In this document: positions 51,824 through 64,000 of the stretch, in pieces
Position numbering within the stretch: position 1 is the stretch's first letter
How the letters are laid out: each line of letters begins with the position of its first letter
NCBI GenBank assembly: GCA_026168455.1
Contig: CM047426.1
Coordinates: forward strand, 80,503,986-80,567,985
DNA: 64,000 nt
DNA from: Theocolax elegans
Lineage: Eukaryota; Arthropoda; Insecta; Hymenoptera; Cerocephalidae
Direction: 5' to 3'
Notes under the pieces: model-generated
What the model was told of the DNA's origin: nothing
The model's database searches: none
The model's input: only the letters and a program-made list of their open reading frames with translations
Translations under genes and position numbers: made by a program

Positions 51824-52373
51824 GTATGTATATAAAAAGAAAGGCGGTGAGATCGTGCACACAGAAGAAAAGAAGCTTGAAGACGAGATTTGGATAGAAA
51901 AGAGAGGGAAAAAACCTTAGAACGAGAGGCGAAAGGCACTTCGATTCACGCTACTTTTTGCAATTATACGTAAAGCAGTAAGAGGATTTTGTTCCAAGAG
52001 TACCTCCGAGGAACGATTGAAGCTATTGCTTTTTTTAAAACACGTGTTCGCATTTTACTTTCTTTCTTTTCTTTTTGTTTTATATATAAAGCATATATTT
52101 AACCTTTAATTGTTTCAAGTCGAATTGTGGTAGAGTCTTGAAAATTTTGTTGATGATTTTCTATGAGACTTTTTTGTATAAAACTTTTATTTTTTTATAT
52201 ATTCTGAATTTATCAAAATGTTCTGTATTCCGAAATTGAATAAAACGAGTAGAAAACTCAAGATTCGATCGGGCAGTAGATATAAAAGATGTATGCACTT
52301 ATTAAATTATACATTTTTAATAGATTTATACCTTTTTAACCATTTATAAAACCTTTTTTCCGATAATAATTTT

Positions 52374-52838
52374 AGTCGATATCTCCGAAGCAAGCAATTT
52401 TCACATTAAATGCCAATTTGTATGCCAATTCGGCATCCCTTTTGGCGAAACATTATACACTAGAAGAAATAAAATCTTAAAAAGCATTTCATAATTTGAA
52501 TGAAAATAACATCCTTAGCCCGGACTAGTACTGAGAATTCTAGCGTATCTACTGCCTATCTGGGGCATTTATAAAATCGTCTGATATTTTATTTTAAATT
52601 TAAGATTCATAACGGTCTCTTATTATGTATGAATATCCTGTTATAAAAAATGACTTTGAATAATAATAAAAATTTCAATTGAAGCCCAGGCCAGAGACTG
52701 TTTTTTTTTCATTGAAATTTCGAAATGTTTTTAAAATTTTTTCTCACTATTGTAGAACGTATTAGAAAGTTTCGCGAAAAGGGATACCGGATTGGCATAC
52801 AAAAATGCGAGTATTACTGTACTTCGGAGATATCGACT
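52374..52838. mobile_element. 465-bp nonautonomous terminal-inverted-repeat element (MITE-like)
   Basis: The left terminus (52374-52451) begins AGTCGATATCTCCGAAG. The reverse complement of the right terminus (52769-52838) begins with the same 17 bases without mismatch. Both arms then continue through a looser stretch into TTTGTATGCCAAT[TC]CGG and ATCCCTTTT.GCGAAAC. Arms are about 78 and 70 bp. The interior is AT-rich, without an open frame of transposase type. TTT flanks both ends, but a definite target-site duplication could not be fixed, so the superfamily is not assigned. Confidence 0.8.
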
Positions 52839-53029
52839 TTCTTTATTTTTTAAAATAATAAAAATACATTACCAGTTTTACTGTAAATATATAGACCGCG
52901 ATAGTGGTTTTAAAACAAGTGAAACCTGTGTATAAAGAAAAGAGGCAACAAAACAATTTAACCTCAAGTAATTATTTTCTCTTACGCCAAACAGTTCATT
53001 TCGCAAGCAACGTTTATCTTATTACCGCG

Positions 53030-53420
53030 TTATGAAATTTTCCACGATGCGCGACTACGGCAAAAAAAGTTTATTCAAAAAATCTCATTTAAATTTCACG
53101 GCGCATTAATGCAAATCAAAATTGAAATAAAAACAATTTCGACGGCAGTCGCGACCCGCAATATTTCAGCCCTACGCCCTGCCGGTCTGCATGGAAACTG
53201 ACGCACGCGCCAACTTTCAATCCATCCTATACGTACACTTGCGTGAAAAGTCGAGGCAGAAAAGTCGAACGACGTACACTAAGATTAGCTCACAACTTAC
53301 CTTATCTCGTGTCGCATTTTTTACCTTCAATTCTCGCGTGGAACCAACGCAATAGACCGGATATCGTGCATGCGTTTTAAACGTGGACGTTAAAAGTTGT
53401 TTGCGTATGCACGAGAGCTC
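53030..53420. other. GC-richer island, non-repetitive
   Basis: Unique sequence including CGACGGCAGTCGCGACCCGC and CTACGCCCTGCCGGTCTGC. No frame with a recognised motif. Candidate noncoding regulatory island. Confidence 0.35.
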
Positions 53421-54319
53421 GAGTAGAGAATCAAAAAATTCGATAGGATGATGCACATTTTTTTGCAAACTTTTAAAATTAGTTTGTGATCCTATAGATT
53501 GTATATTTATAAACGTTATTTAATATCGATTGGGGAAGTGTTATTTCTTATCTACAAGTAAAATAATAATATTCTTAAAATAATTCTAGTTTCTAAGATA
53601 ATTAAATATTAAGTCTACTTTAAATATTTACTTTTTTTGAACCTAACATTGATTGAAATGTTAAATTTTTATCTATGAAGTTTCATCACTGCATAAATAC
53701 AAATATGATATGTGTGGTAAGTTATAAGGAATATATGAATAATATAAGAATAACTTAAGAGTTACTATGTACTCTCTTATTTCGTGTATATACCATAGAA
53801 TCCATAATTAAATGTGCCTATATTTAATTCTTTTGTTTAGTAATTGGTGTAAAGAATATAACGTAACGATTCTTTAATTTTTAAATGCAAAACTATTTTT
53901 AATAATTATTATAGGTTATTTCGCTGATTCTAACAAAATCGATCTTTTAAGAAAAATAAACTTAATGTATATTTACCCAGACACAGTTTAAATAAATTTT
54001 CAGTGATATACATATAAACTAAAGAGACCGAATATAGTCATAAAGAAATATCGGAATAGATTTCGTCTATCTTAAAATCGTTCACCTATACGAATACGGT
54101 AAAATGTTCTCAGTCTCCGAAAATGGTATCAGTGATCGGTTATCCAACTTTAACAAATAATCTAACATACGAATAAAGTTATACCAAAATATTTGATAAG
54201 AATATTTGTCAGTTTATAATGACGTTCTAGTATTGAACTATACGAACCTTAAATGTACCTTTTCCATGTAACATCAAAAGAGGAAAAGCTACAAATTCAC
54301 AGTCTCCAAGCAATTTAGA

Positions 54320-55060
54320 ATCTTTTGACCCTAGCAAGCGACCTATGCATCTCTCTTCCATCAGCATATCCGACCTTCCTTACATCGTCAAACCCACCTC
54401 GTATTTCTACAACTATGTATACATATATACCGATACTCGTCCACGTAAGTGTAGTACGCGCACATGCAAACAGGGAGAGACACACATACACACACAGGGG
54501 TACAAGCCTCGCATCTTTCACGTCTTCCTTCCTTAGAAAGGCTTCTCTTACTCAACAGCGGTAAATAGATTCGTCTACGTTTGAATTCGAGACGGAGAGC
54601 TAAACCACCTCTCGCTCTCTCGCTCTCTCTCTCTCCCTTGCTCTCTGTCTCTCCGAGTCTACCTATTAGTCTGTCTCTCTCTATCCCTATCTCCGTTTGG
54701 TTGTGAGTGCGGATGCGAGTTATGGATGGTCGGTACGCGATAGCTGGAGTTACCTTGCGTGCATGGCGTTTAAAGAAATCGAATAACGTTTACGCTTAAC
54801 AGCTAAATTCCGCCTCCGAAGTTGGTTTGCATTTTTATTGGCTAATATTGGAGATTTTGCGTTTTCTCGTTTCTCTCTCTCTCTCTCTCTCTCTTTTTTT
54901 CGTTCCGTTGGTAGCTCGAAACGGACTCGCAGATCTAATCAATCTGATGCGTCCATTGGAAATATATGTGTGACACAGAACGCCGCTGCCACAAGGGAGG
55001 GAAAGAAATTTTGCTCATGCGTATACTTGTTCATGCAAGTGAATTGGATGTCGTTTTAAT
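54320..55060. other. GC-richer island with CT simple repeats
   Basis: C/T-rich simple sequence at about 54608-54690 and an uninterrupted CT run at about 54871-54894, with unique sequence between (TGTGAGTGCGGATGCGAG). Overlapping frames on both strands; no gene supported. Confidence 0.4.
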
Positions 55061-56039
55061 TCGACGGAAAGAGGAGCCGGGAAGTAATGCATCCTTTTTT
55101 GTTACCCGAGTATAACTTTGATAAAATATACTTTAACGCTTTGGCAATAAAAGATTTATTTTATGACTCGGAATGGTTTACTTTATACGATAACCGATAT
55201 TATTCGTTCTCGAATAAAGAATTCCAGAGATTCTATATTAAATTTTTAATCTATATCCAAATATATACATTTTTATATTTTCTTACTTTTCCCCGCATAT
55301 TGACTAATCAAGAAATTTAATTGAATATTCATATAATATTAATAGTTAAAATATGTTTTTTAACGTCGTATTTAAATACAAATGTATAGTAAACCGATTA
55401 AGGTAGACTTTTACGTCACAAAGGTAAATAAAAAAAGCACGAAGCTTTCTCTTACGATGAAGCAAAATGAGAAATAAATCGATAGAACGCAACAAACGAG
55501 ATAGAGGTGAACAGTACAAAAATAAATAATTTCAAATGCATTACTTCCTTTTTACATAATGTACTCGTATATAAATTATATTTTAGTGGTAAGAGTATAA
55601 ATTAAACAATCGATCGTTGTTATCTTTAACGTTTACCGAAACAGCTTTTAATAATGCCAGTTTCTAAATATATAACTTTCAAAAAGTATTATTTGACATT
55701 TTATTTAGGAAAACTAAAAGCCATCTCAATCCAAATTCAAATTCAATTGGCACTAAACTCTGAAAGAGTCTTGCATATGAGGAGTTTTCGTATAGTTTCC
55801 GCAAAAAAGTACATGTACTTTTCCCAGCCCGAAGAAGAAAAAGCACAGGCACTTACAAAGAGAAAAAATGTAATAGCAGGAGGAAGAAAGCAGAAAAACG
55901 TAGAAAACTCGTAGAAAGGAAAAATCGAAAGAAGTAAGACGATCCAGTTTGTTAGAAGCCATTTCGGATAGTTTAAAGATTAAGGGAAAAACAAGGATAT
56001 CATATGGTCATGAAGAAAGGAATAGAAGAATGAGTAACG

Positions 56040-56660
56040 ATAACAGACGAGTCATTAAATAAAGGACCGCAGTCGAGAGGCATAATACCTCGTTGCTCTT
56101 CTACGCGGGTCGACTTTCTTCCGCCCCTCCACTATACAAGATAGACCCGAAGTGAAAGGTTGTGAGGCCCGTGTCGCTTTGATCTTCTTCTCTACTAATT
56201 ATTACCTCCGGCTACGGAATAATTAAAGTTTCTATTAAGAGGATACCAAGTTTTGCGCAGTCGTACTTTGTGCGCTCCAGTCCAGCTCCGCCTCCTAAAA
56301 GTAGTTGACATACTTAATGGCGCGCGGGCGCGAGCCGAAGTTGATTTTACCAATGGCGAGTATTCGTAATTATATTTACGCTAATGATACTAACGAACCA
56401 AGTTTTAATTGAGCGTCGACGATTTTCCGAGGAGGCTCCTCGGTTCTGCCAATTATGAGAGAGTGAGCGAGAGAGTGAGCGAGAGGGGGGGGGGGGAGGT
56501 GAGAGAGATAAAGAGAGAAGAAGGATGGTTGAGTTTTCGAGTGCCCGCATTTACGAGGCTTTTGTCTTCGAAGTCACTATCACATCACTTTAACCCGTGC
56601 GAATGGAGCCACGATCAGGGGTGATCGTTTCTACGCGCGTAACGGCTCGAAAAAAGGATT
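56040..56660. other. GC-rich island with GA repeats and poly-G
   Basis: Unique sequence at 56090-56460 (GGCGCGCGGGCGCGAGCC, CCGAGGAGGCTCCTCGG palindrome at about 56427-56443) followed by GAGA repeats with a run of twelve G near 56485-56496. No coding evidence. Confidence 0.4.
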
Positions 56661-57289
56661 TTACTGATGGAGAAGGGTTTTACACGCATTATCTTGTCAA
56701 TTTGAAATATTTATTTTATATAGTAAACCAATACCTGCTGTTAAAATGAATTAACTTTTCCCGATACCAGATCGTTATTGTCCAGGCTGATTAATTTTGA
56801 AGTTTTAATGAATTTTGTTGCTTGGCTGATTTATGATAATCGACCTACCAATTTACCCAGCATTTATTTTAGTTAATTTTATTAAACATCAAGAACCCTG
56901 TAAATCACCGCTCACGTTCATTATTAATTTTGAAAAATTAATTCGCTTCGCAGTTAACTCATCGGCATGCGTGCTCAAATAAATAATGTTTTTTTATAAT
57001 AATTTTTTATACAATTTTACATTTAATAAATAATCGACTATGTATACAAGCATAGTATCATACACGAATTAGATAGTAATAATTAAAATAAATTAATCAG
57101 ATAGCAAAATGTATAAAATTTATAATAATATTGTTAATCATTCGGTATAATAAGTAAATACCATTTTCCTGTGAGAGGAGGGAGCAAGCAGTATCAACAT
57201 AGGAAAATTGAAGCAAGCACTTAATAACTGGAGTATATAACCCGGAGAAAGACCGTGTTGCATAAAAAAGGAGTATAATAATTTGGTAA

Positions 57290-57990
57290 AAGCGAGGGCT
57301 CGTTGATCGTCGTCGGGCTATCAAGCGTTCCACTAAAATCCGGGCTCGACTTCAACGCTTATAATTATAGAGCTGGTAACCGAGCGGCTATTCCGTAGGA
57401 CAAGAAAGGCTCAATTACCTCCTCTCGGTCAAAAGGAATTAGGAATTAATTGAGCAACTCAATTCACATTCATGATACGAACGTCATCCAAAAATTTATA
57501 GGCAATTCGAAGAGTAGCCCATCCGGCTCCGGAGGATCGATCAGCGGACTCTTCCTGGCCCGGGCACGTCGCGCACCGTTGCCGCAAACGGAACGAATAA
57601 TAACCCCGTGCAGCTTTATTGCGCCCCCCTTTATGACTATCTCGGCGTCGTCCGAGGGACGATGTACGCGGAGCGTTTCTCAAATAGCGGAAGTCGTTGC
57701 ATTTTGGAGAGGATCGTCCGGCACACGGTTCGGGGTTCGGGGTTCGGGATAGCTAACGCTTCTACAGAGGGAGAGGACAATGGAATCTGGTGCGCTCCTG
57801 TCCACCATGAAAGTGGAACGCATCTGCATAATTTCCGTGATGCAAAAACCATTTTTCGGCTCCTCGGAGAAAATGGGCTTGTTATTACAATAGGGCTTGC
57901 TTTCGAAGACACTCGTAACCTCGGATTTTTTCGAGTTTTATGCACAAGTGGTTTTCACTTGAATTTTACAAATTGCGACCGCGCGTAAAC
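57290..57990. other. GC/CpG-rich island
   Basis: About 700 bp of unique CpG-rich DNA with frames of 100 and 126 codons (+) and 74 and 102 codons (-) overlapping one another, a composition effect. A short direct duplication (GGTTCGGGGTTCGGGGTTCGGG) lies at about 57727-57748. No domain was recognised. Confidence 0.4.
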
Positions 57991-59739
57991 GTATAGAGAC
58001 CTCCTTCGCAAATGTGAAATATACTTTTTTACAAGTTAAATTTATTCATGCCATTTCTACTAAAATGATAAGTTAAAGATTCCACATCTCTTAAGTAAAA
58101 GGATATAGAAATAATTGCTGTTGCACTAACATAAACTTTTGTGTAATAAAATCGTACCTTTTTTAAATATACCGTCTAATAAATTGCTTGCCTTTTTCTC
58201 TTCATATAGACTGAAAGACCAAGACTTATTTTTATTTACAATTTAAAAGAGTATTATCATTCTTCCTAAATGTACTTGAAAAAATACATCATTTAAAGTG
58301 AAAAAAATTTAAATAATTTCAAACCTTAAATAAATGGTGCATTTCATTCCTTAAGCAAATAACCATTTTCCATGGTAAGCTCTGAATATAATAAAATTGC
58401 AAATATAAATTTAAATAAAAAAAGATTATATTGATTATTTACTTTAAAATAATTATTTATAGAATTTATGTACGTTACCTTAAGGGAATAATTGTATTTT
58501 TCTTCACAAACGTACATTTTTCTAAAATATTATTTATATAACTGTATTCTTTTTTATCTTTTATAACATTTGTTAAAAATATTCGAATATCGTTCTGGAT
58601 ACGATGAAGAAAAGAGATTTATTCCATTTTCTCGTGCGCTATCCTACGCAGCCAACAAGTTTCAATCTTTATTTACGTTGGCATCGATTTTTTTTTAAAT
58701 TTTCTCTACCACATGAGTTCAAATTTTACGCATAGCTTTCTTGTTATCAATACGTAACGTACTTAAATTTCATTCAATTTACTCGTATTGATAAAATTAT
58801 GACTAATCTGCGTATAATCGTTAATAATTAATACGATGAGTAGATTAGTACATTATTGTTGTTATAACTTTTTTCAAAATATTGTTCAATGTCTATTTAT
58901 ACATCTTCAGACAGAAAAATGTATAACAGTTTTAAAATAGCAAAAAATATTCATTGTTTTTTTATTATATGACGTTGAATTTGCCTATATACACACTTGC
59001 ACTTGATCGAAAGCTAATGATATTTTCTTTTGTGTTTTTTTTTAATTGTTCTACAATTTGTTACGAAGCTATGAACTGATACTTTTGAATGTGATTTATT
59101 ATTTAAAATGTGAACATGATATTCTAGAGATATATTCACATTATAGAATCCATTAAATCATTATAATGTATAATAATAAAATGAAGATAATGTATTTTAA
59201 TTCAATTATTCCACAAACGACAATAACTATGAGTAAAATAAGAATGTGAGAATATAATAGTAGTGAAAGATTTGAGAAAATTCGCGAATATTTGTAATCA
59301 CGATTATCGGACTAACCGCTGTCAGAACATAATTTTGTCCTATTCACACTAGCTAATATACGCTTTTTGAAAATCGTTCCTGAATTCAATGTGTTTTAGC
59401 GAATTGCAAGGCCGAGTTAAATGCAGAATATTAATTCAAAAATTACATCAACTGATTATAATATATAAGTCTTCAATTACAAGAATCTTTTAATGCTACG
59501 TTAATCTAGTAGATATTTAATCTATTTAAAATATGAAAATATATAATTAGTGAAATTTCTATCAATAAAAGTATCTAATGTATCAAAAAAAAATATAAGC
59601 CATCATCGATTTATCCATAATTAAATATAACATTTTATCAGATAATTTGTTGTTTTTCACCTCGATTGTTGATTTATTCAAGTAGTTGTCGTTGTCGAGG
59701 ATCAAATAAATAAAACAAAGTTATTAATAGTTGCGCAGC

Positions 59740-60360
59740 GTTTCGAACGCTTAATTTTCAGAGCTCTTCAGGTACAGTTTCGCAGAAAACAGAGTTATAA
59801 TCAAGCTCGTGTAGGCATCAGCGAATGATTTCGACAACAAGCTGCATATTTATTAGGTAGTTTCCCGTTTTTGCGTGTATGTTAAATGAAGGAAATTTAA
59901 TAGAACCCGGGGGCTGAAAAAAAGAACGATTAAAATGCATTAAAACGCCGATGCTTCATCGCGCGCAGTGCTGGAGTCGCTCCCGGGCAAAGTAGTCCAT
60001 TTCAAGGGAAAAGACATTAGCGGGGCTATCAGAGGAAAGACCGTAGAAAGGAAAGGGTAGGCGAGGGAGAGGAGGGGGGCGGGAGCAGCCAAGGCGGCCG
60101 TAGGATTCATATCACGTAAACGTCGTTACTTTTGCCGATATTAACGAGGGAGAATCCTTCTCCTCCCGAAAGACAGACTCCGAGGACCGGAAGTGCAGTT
60201 TCGCGATAAGAATAAAGAAGCAAAGTGTTTTTTCGTTTCTCCCAATGCTCTCGAGGAACTTTGTGCGCCAGATTAAATACGCCCGCGAACGGTGTTTCCA
60301 GCTTACGACTTTTTTTTCTACCAGGTTTCGGTCTCTAACTCTGTATAACTCCACGGATTT
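59740..60360. other. GC-richer island
   Basis: Unique CpG-containing sequence with a G-rich segment near 60065-60085. An 80-codon minus frame (60112-60354) shows no motif. Noncoding candidate. Confidence 0.35.
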
Positions 60361-61249
60361 TTTTCCGAGTTACTTTTTGCTAGGCTTTGTTGAAAATTAA
60401 TCTGAAAATCTTCCGAGAAAAAAGGCAACTGCACAGATAGTTGTCTAATTTGAAGTAAAAAAAATACAAGCTAGTATTTAGTTTGCTCCCCCCTTTTTTT
60501 TAACTAACTTTAGATGGATACAATGCGTAGGCAAAAGTAGACTTTCGTGGGAGTAAATTTATTTTTTGCTTATGCGTTTGTTGACTTGTATGACTAGGGG
60601 AATTTTATTCATGCTTTTTAATAAAGGTAACGTTCCTGGAGTTACAATATAAAGTAGCATGGTGAGTAATTAAATTCGTAAACTACGATTTTAAAATAAA
60701 AATCTGATGCTAGTATTAATGATCATAAATCTCCCTTGAAATTCAATTTAAAATACAGAAGTTTAAATTCATATTTCTTGTTTCATAAACATGGGAAATA
60801 TGATGGGCTAGTGCTGGTAAATAATTACGCACAAAAAAGTTATAATATAAAAGTTTTGACGTATTAAAATTTTATTAAAACTTGTGTTATTTATTAATAC
60901 TATCAATTAATTATTATTCCTTTTCGATATTAATTCGCCATTATTCAGACACATGACAAAAATATATGAATCACCTTACGATCTTTTATATTTTTAATTA
61001 TTTTTGTTTATAAACAATATAAATATACCAATACGAAATTTTCCATTTGAATAATGTTTAAATTTTATACAAATGTAAATATTAAAAAAAAATTTTAATT
61101 AACTTTTATAAATATTTATTTAGTGAAACTCAATAACATATAAAATATAATAACATAAATATACTAAAACCAAGCAATTGTCAATATAATATATTACAAG
61201 TTAATTAAATTAGCAGTTATTCATACCACTTCTTTATATTTTCCCTTAT

Positions 61250-61920
61250 GCCCATAAAGTTTCCGCATCCCCGCCTTGTTTAATTACACCACATCCTTAT
61301 TTCCCAAGTCGACTCGTTATTTTCGACGCCGCTGACACGTTGAAGTTTACTGGATTTTTTAACCATATATGTGTGTGTGTCCGCGTACGTGTGTGCAAAC
61401 GCATATATGTATCACATCCCGCAAAAAGGTGAAACAATGCTATAAAACCACGTGTGGGTAATCTTCTGAAATTCAGATTTCCGATTTACGAAAAGAGGAA
61501 AAGCGCGAAGGAGAGATGGATGGTTTTCATTTTATCCCACCCGAGGTAAATCATCGGAAAAGAGGACGAGATAGAAATAGAATACCGTAGAGCGCCAAGT
61601 AATTTCTCATTATTTCATTACGCGCATAAAATCTCGGATATACTGAAAATGTTCATTCTGCAATTCAGTGGAAAAGGGGGAAAGAGGGAGGGAAAGAGGC
61701 GAGCGAAAAATAAGCGACCAGAGTATACCGCGAAAGAGTTCGAGGGAGGAGTGGGAAAAAATGTATGAGAAAAAATCGAAATATATACCCGACTATGCAT
61801 AAACGCGAGAATAAAACATTGTGGGGATGGTAAATGGATTATCAGCATTACGATTCTATCCGTTCGAAGCTCCGCATTGGCAGGCGCCTGTTTCACTCGA
61901 TGCCACGTTATCACCACGTT
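61250..61920. other. GC-richer patch with TG and GGGA tracts
   Basis: Contains a short GTGTGTGT tract (about 61370) and purine-rich sequence at 61670-61760. The 99-codon minus frame is low complexity and not considered a gene. Confidence 0.35.
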
Positions 61921-62679
61921 GAATACGAAAGACTATATATTCTTACTTTCAATCAAACTACATTTTCAACTTTTAAGGCACTATCTTTAAAATAATGGTA
62001 GTATCATATTTCATCATTTTCTTCTAAAATATTATTCGTTTTAATGGATCAAATCAACGACTTCATATTATACCTATACCTCACATTAACGAACAAAATT
62101 TATTTTAAATTTTTTATTTTTAATATTTAATCGACGATCTATGTTAATTTTTTATGCAGTTGAATATTTTATCATTCGCTTTATCGCAAGTGTAACACAC
62201 ATTATATAGACAGTAAGAGATTTTAACTGATGTAAGATTTAAAAATTTTCTTTTTTATTCGATTCAATTAGTCAAGACATTTTTAAAACGAACGTCGCAT
62301 ATTTATATAATTAAATGGCTTTTCGTTTGTTATCCGTTATTATGTAACACTCGTCGTTAAAAAGAATAGGCGAGAAAAATGATGTTAAAAAGTATAGTTT
62401 TCACAATTTTTAGAATAATATTTGATACATACGAAAGTAAATAAAGCGTGTAAAATTTTGTACATAAATCTGTCGAATATTCGCTTTTCTATCAAATATA
62501 CGAAACATGTTTATCCTTCCGAAATAGAATTTTTAAAAGATTTGATATAGGAAACATTGATAATAAATAATAGTCTTTTGCAAAAAAGTGGCAATTTCCG
62601 TGAATTCCAAGAGTGTAAAAAAGAAATGAGCAATTTTGAAAAAGAAGGAAAATTGATTTTGTCCCAGGAGTAAAATCGA

Positions 62680-63560
62680 TATTTGGGGGAAAGCAATTTT
62701 TTAACTGGCAATGGTAACTCAATCAGCAAGACAAACCGAGCGAGCGAGCGAGCAACTTTCGAAGCGACATATAGGAGGCCAAGGAAACGGTCGACATCCA
62801 GAAATGACACAGAGATGATTCGACGGACACGCCGTCAGGGCAAACTAAATTCGAGCGGATGGCTCTCGCGCCGAACGATATTTCGATGCAATTTCGTCCC
62901 ACCCACCGAGGAAGTTTGACCCTCGGGCGAGGTCCATTTTCGCCGGGTAATCCAGAGCCCCTTCACTTCCCTGGCCTCAACCCTCAAACTAGAACGACGT
63001 TCCTCGCGACTGTATCGAAGAGAGAAAAGGAGAGATGAACCTCCAGCTACGTACGGGTTCGCGAGTGTGTGTTTGTGTGTGGGTGTGTCTACCTTACACT
63101 ATCTTGGAGTAGAGCTAGATCTCTCTTTCTCCCCCTCGCAACTCCCCTAGGCATCCAAGTTTCGTCCCGTTTCAAGGAATGCCGCGAGAGACAACGGGAT
63201 AAACTCTCTGGGAAAGGATTAACGATCGGGTCCGCTTCGTTCCGCCTGTCATGCGAGCCGCGGGCACGGTATTGTTGTTTATAGTGATGCGCCGCCGGGG
63301 CTAATGTTAAGTAATGGCCGAGAGAGCACGGGAAAAATGGGGGAGAGAACCGGAAGACCGGAGGTTCCCGCGAGGCGACCCGTTACCTGCCATTACCACT
63401 GCGTTATGAATCTCTCTGTATATCTACGCTTCGCTCGGTGTATTCATCCATTTGCCTTTCATTTTTCTCTCCCTATATCCGTCTCTTCCTATTTCTCTTT
63501 CTCTATCCCTTTACTTTTCCCTTTCCTTTTCCCTCTCCCCACGTTACACTTTTTTTTCTC
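62680..63560. other. GC/CpG-rich island with pyrimidine tract
   Basis: Unique CpG-rich sequence at 62730-63410 (GAGCGAGCGAGCGAGC short tandem near 62739, GATGCGCCGCCGGGGCTAATG near 63285), then a C/T-rich tract to 63560. Overlapping frames have arginine/serine-rich or phenylalanine/proline-rich composition and no domain. Candidate promoter or enhancer, unproven. Confidence 0.4.
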
Positions 63561-64000
63561 TTCTTCGCCGATCCTCTCGCAAATTCGTTACTTTTTATAT
63601 GGCTGTGCTACAGAAAAGAGGATTATGTGACTTTTTTATGTGTTACTTAAACACGGCTCAATCGATTATTACTTAATAGGTGTCAAACGATTTATTTTTT
63701 TTCTGGCTAGACCATTTTAGATCGTGTTACTCGTTCGACAAAAGACAAATATAGGGGTGATGTAACGGTTGAACGTTAATTTTTATAGGCAAGATCACTT
63801 TTCCTACTCACGTAATTTATAGATTTCGTACAGTATTATTTAATAACTTATACATCTTTTAATAACTATTAGTTTTCTATTGATTTTCGATACAACATTT
63901 CCACTTAACAATTAAAACTAATTGTTTTACAAAATGCATCTATTTATCTTCATCAAAATATCTCGCTTAAATTTTGTAATAAGTCATCAATGATATAATT

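Larger units (their letters stand above)
45917..52373. other. Noncoding sequence with simple repeats and one GC island
   Basis: A GC/purine-rich island lies at about 46860-47460 and microsatellites at 47247, 48150, 51348 and 51769. A short 20-bp tandem repeat is at 47916-47974. The remainder (45920-46850, 47990-51340) is AT-rich with nothing recognised. Confidence 0.55.
52839..64000. other. Noncoding sequence alternating AT-rich DNA and GC islands
   Basis: Islands lie at about 53030-53420, 54320-55060, 56040-56660, 57290-57990, 59740-60360, 61250-61920 and 62680-63560. AT-rich stretches between them, notably 58000-59730, 60370-61250 and 61930-62670, hold no recognised feature. No exon is supported. 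Confidence 0.55.

Noticed and set aside
51466..51939. 157-codon minus-strand frame
   Set aside because: Kept open by the (TA)n microsatellite, which encodes an Ile-Tyr repeat; the rest is unrecognised.
57608..57988. 126-codon + frame and 102-codon minus frame on the same DNA
   Set aside because: Mutually overlapping frames in a GC island, without domain or splice support.
1..64000. CRISPR array, rRNA, or prokaryotic defence or biosynthetic system
   Set aside because: The sequence is a eukaryotic intron-rich region; no regularly spaced direct repeats, rRNA-like sequence or multi-gene clusters were seen.

Overview
This is a 64 kb piece of an insect nuclear genome, most likely hymenopteran and possibly an ant. 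The evidence is an AT-rich background full of A/T homopolymers, short CpG-containing GC-rich islands, spliceosomal exon/intron structure, tRNA-derived SINEs, MITE-like foldback elements, a decayed BEL/Pao retrotransposon and simple-sequence repeats. The species call is an inference from overall character, not from a diagnostic gene. No bacterial-style gene, operon, rRNA, CRISPR array or functional tRNA gene was seen.

The only host protein-coding sequence I can support is one 124-nt internal exon at 33439-33562 on the + strand. It encodes part of an immunoglobulin domain of the Beaten path (Beat) family of neuronal cell-surface or secreted proteins, and it is bordered by a good acceptor and a GTAAGT donor. 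The flanking Ig exons (the one with the first Ig cysteine upstream, the one with the second downstream) were not found. If none is present, the exon sits between introns of more than 33 kb and more than 30 kb, and most of the window is intron of one beat-like gene.

Mobile elements, left to right: SINE fragments at 2821-2942, 9847-10295 (11-bp target-site duplication), 21211-21318, 24723-24933 (9-bp target-site duplication) and 38665-38840; a 112-bp near-perfect hairpin at 38446-38557; a degenerate minus-strand BEL/Pao element at about 43245-45916, with two diverged LTRs and a pol remnant, whose 3' LTR carries a nested 170-bp terminal-inverted-repeat insertion; and a 465-bp terminal-inverted-repeat element at 52374-52838. 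Microsatellites (AG, TG, TA) cluster at 47-52 kb.

The remaining DNA alternates between AT-rich sequence with nothing recognisable and about twenty GC/CpG-rich islands of 200-900 bp. The open reading frames in those islands run on both strands at once, have no recognisable domains and look like by-products of composition. The islands are plausible cis-regulatory or conserved noncoding elements, but that needs comparative data. The most interesting features are the SINE family, in which at least two different tRNA-like heads share one conserved 3' domain and one copy looks dimeric, and the two terminal-inverted-repeat elements.
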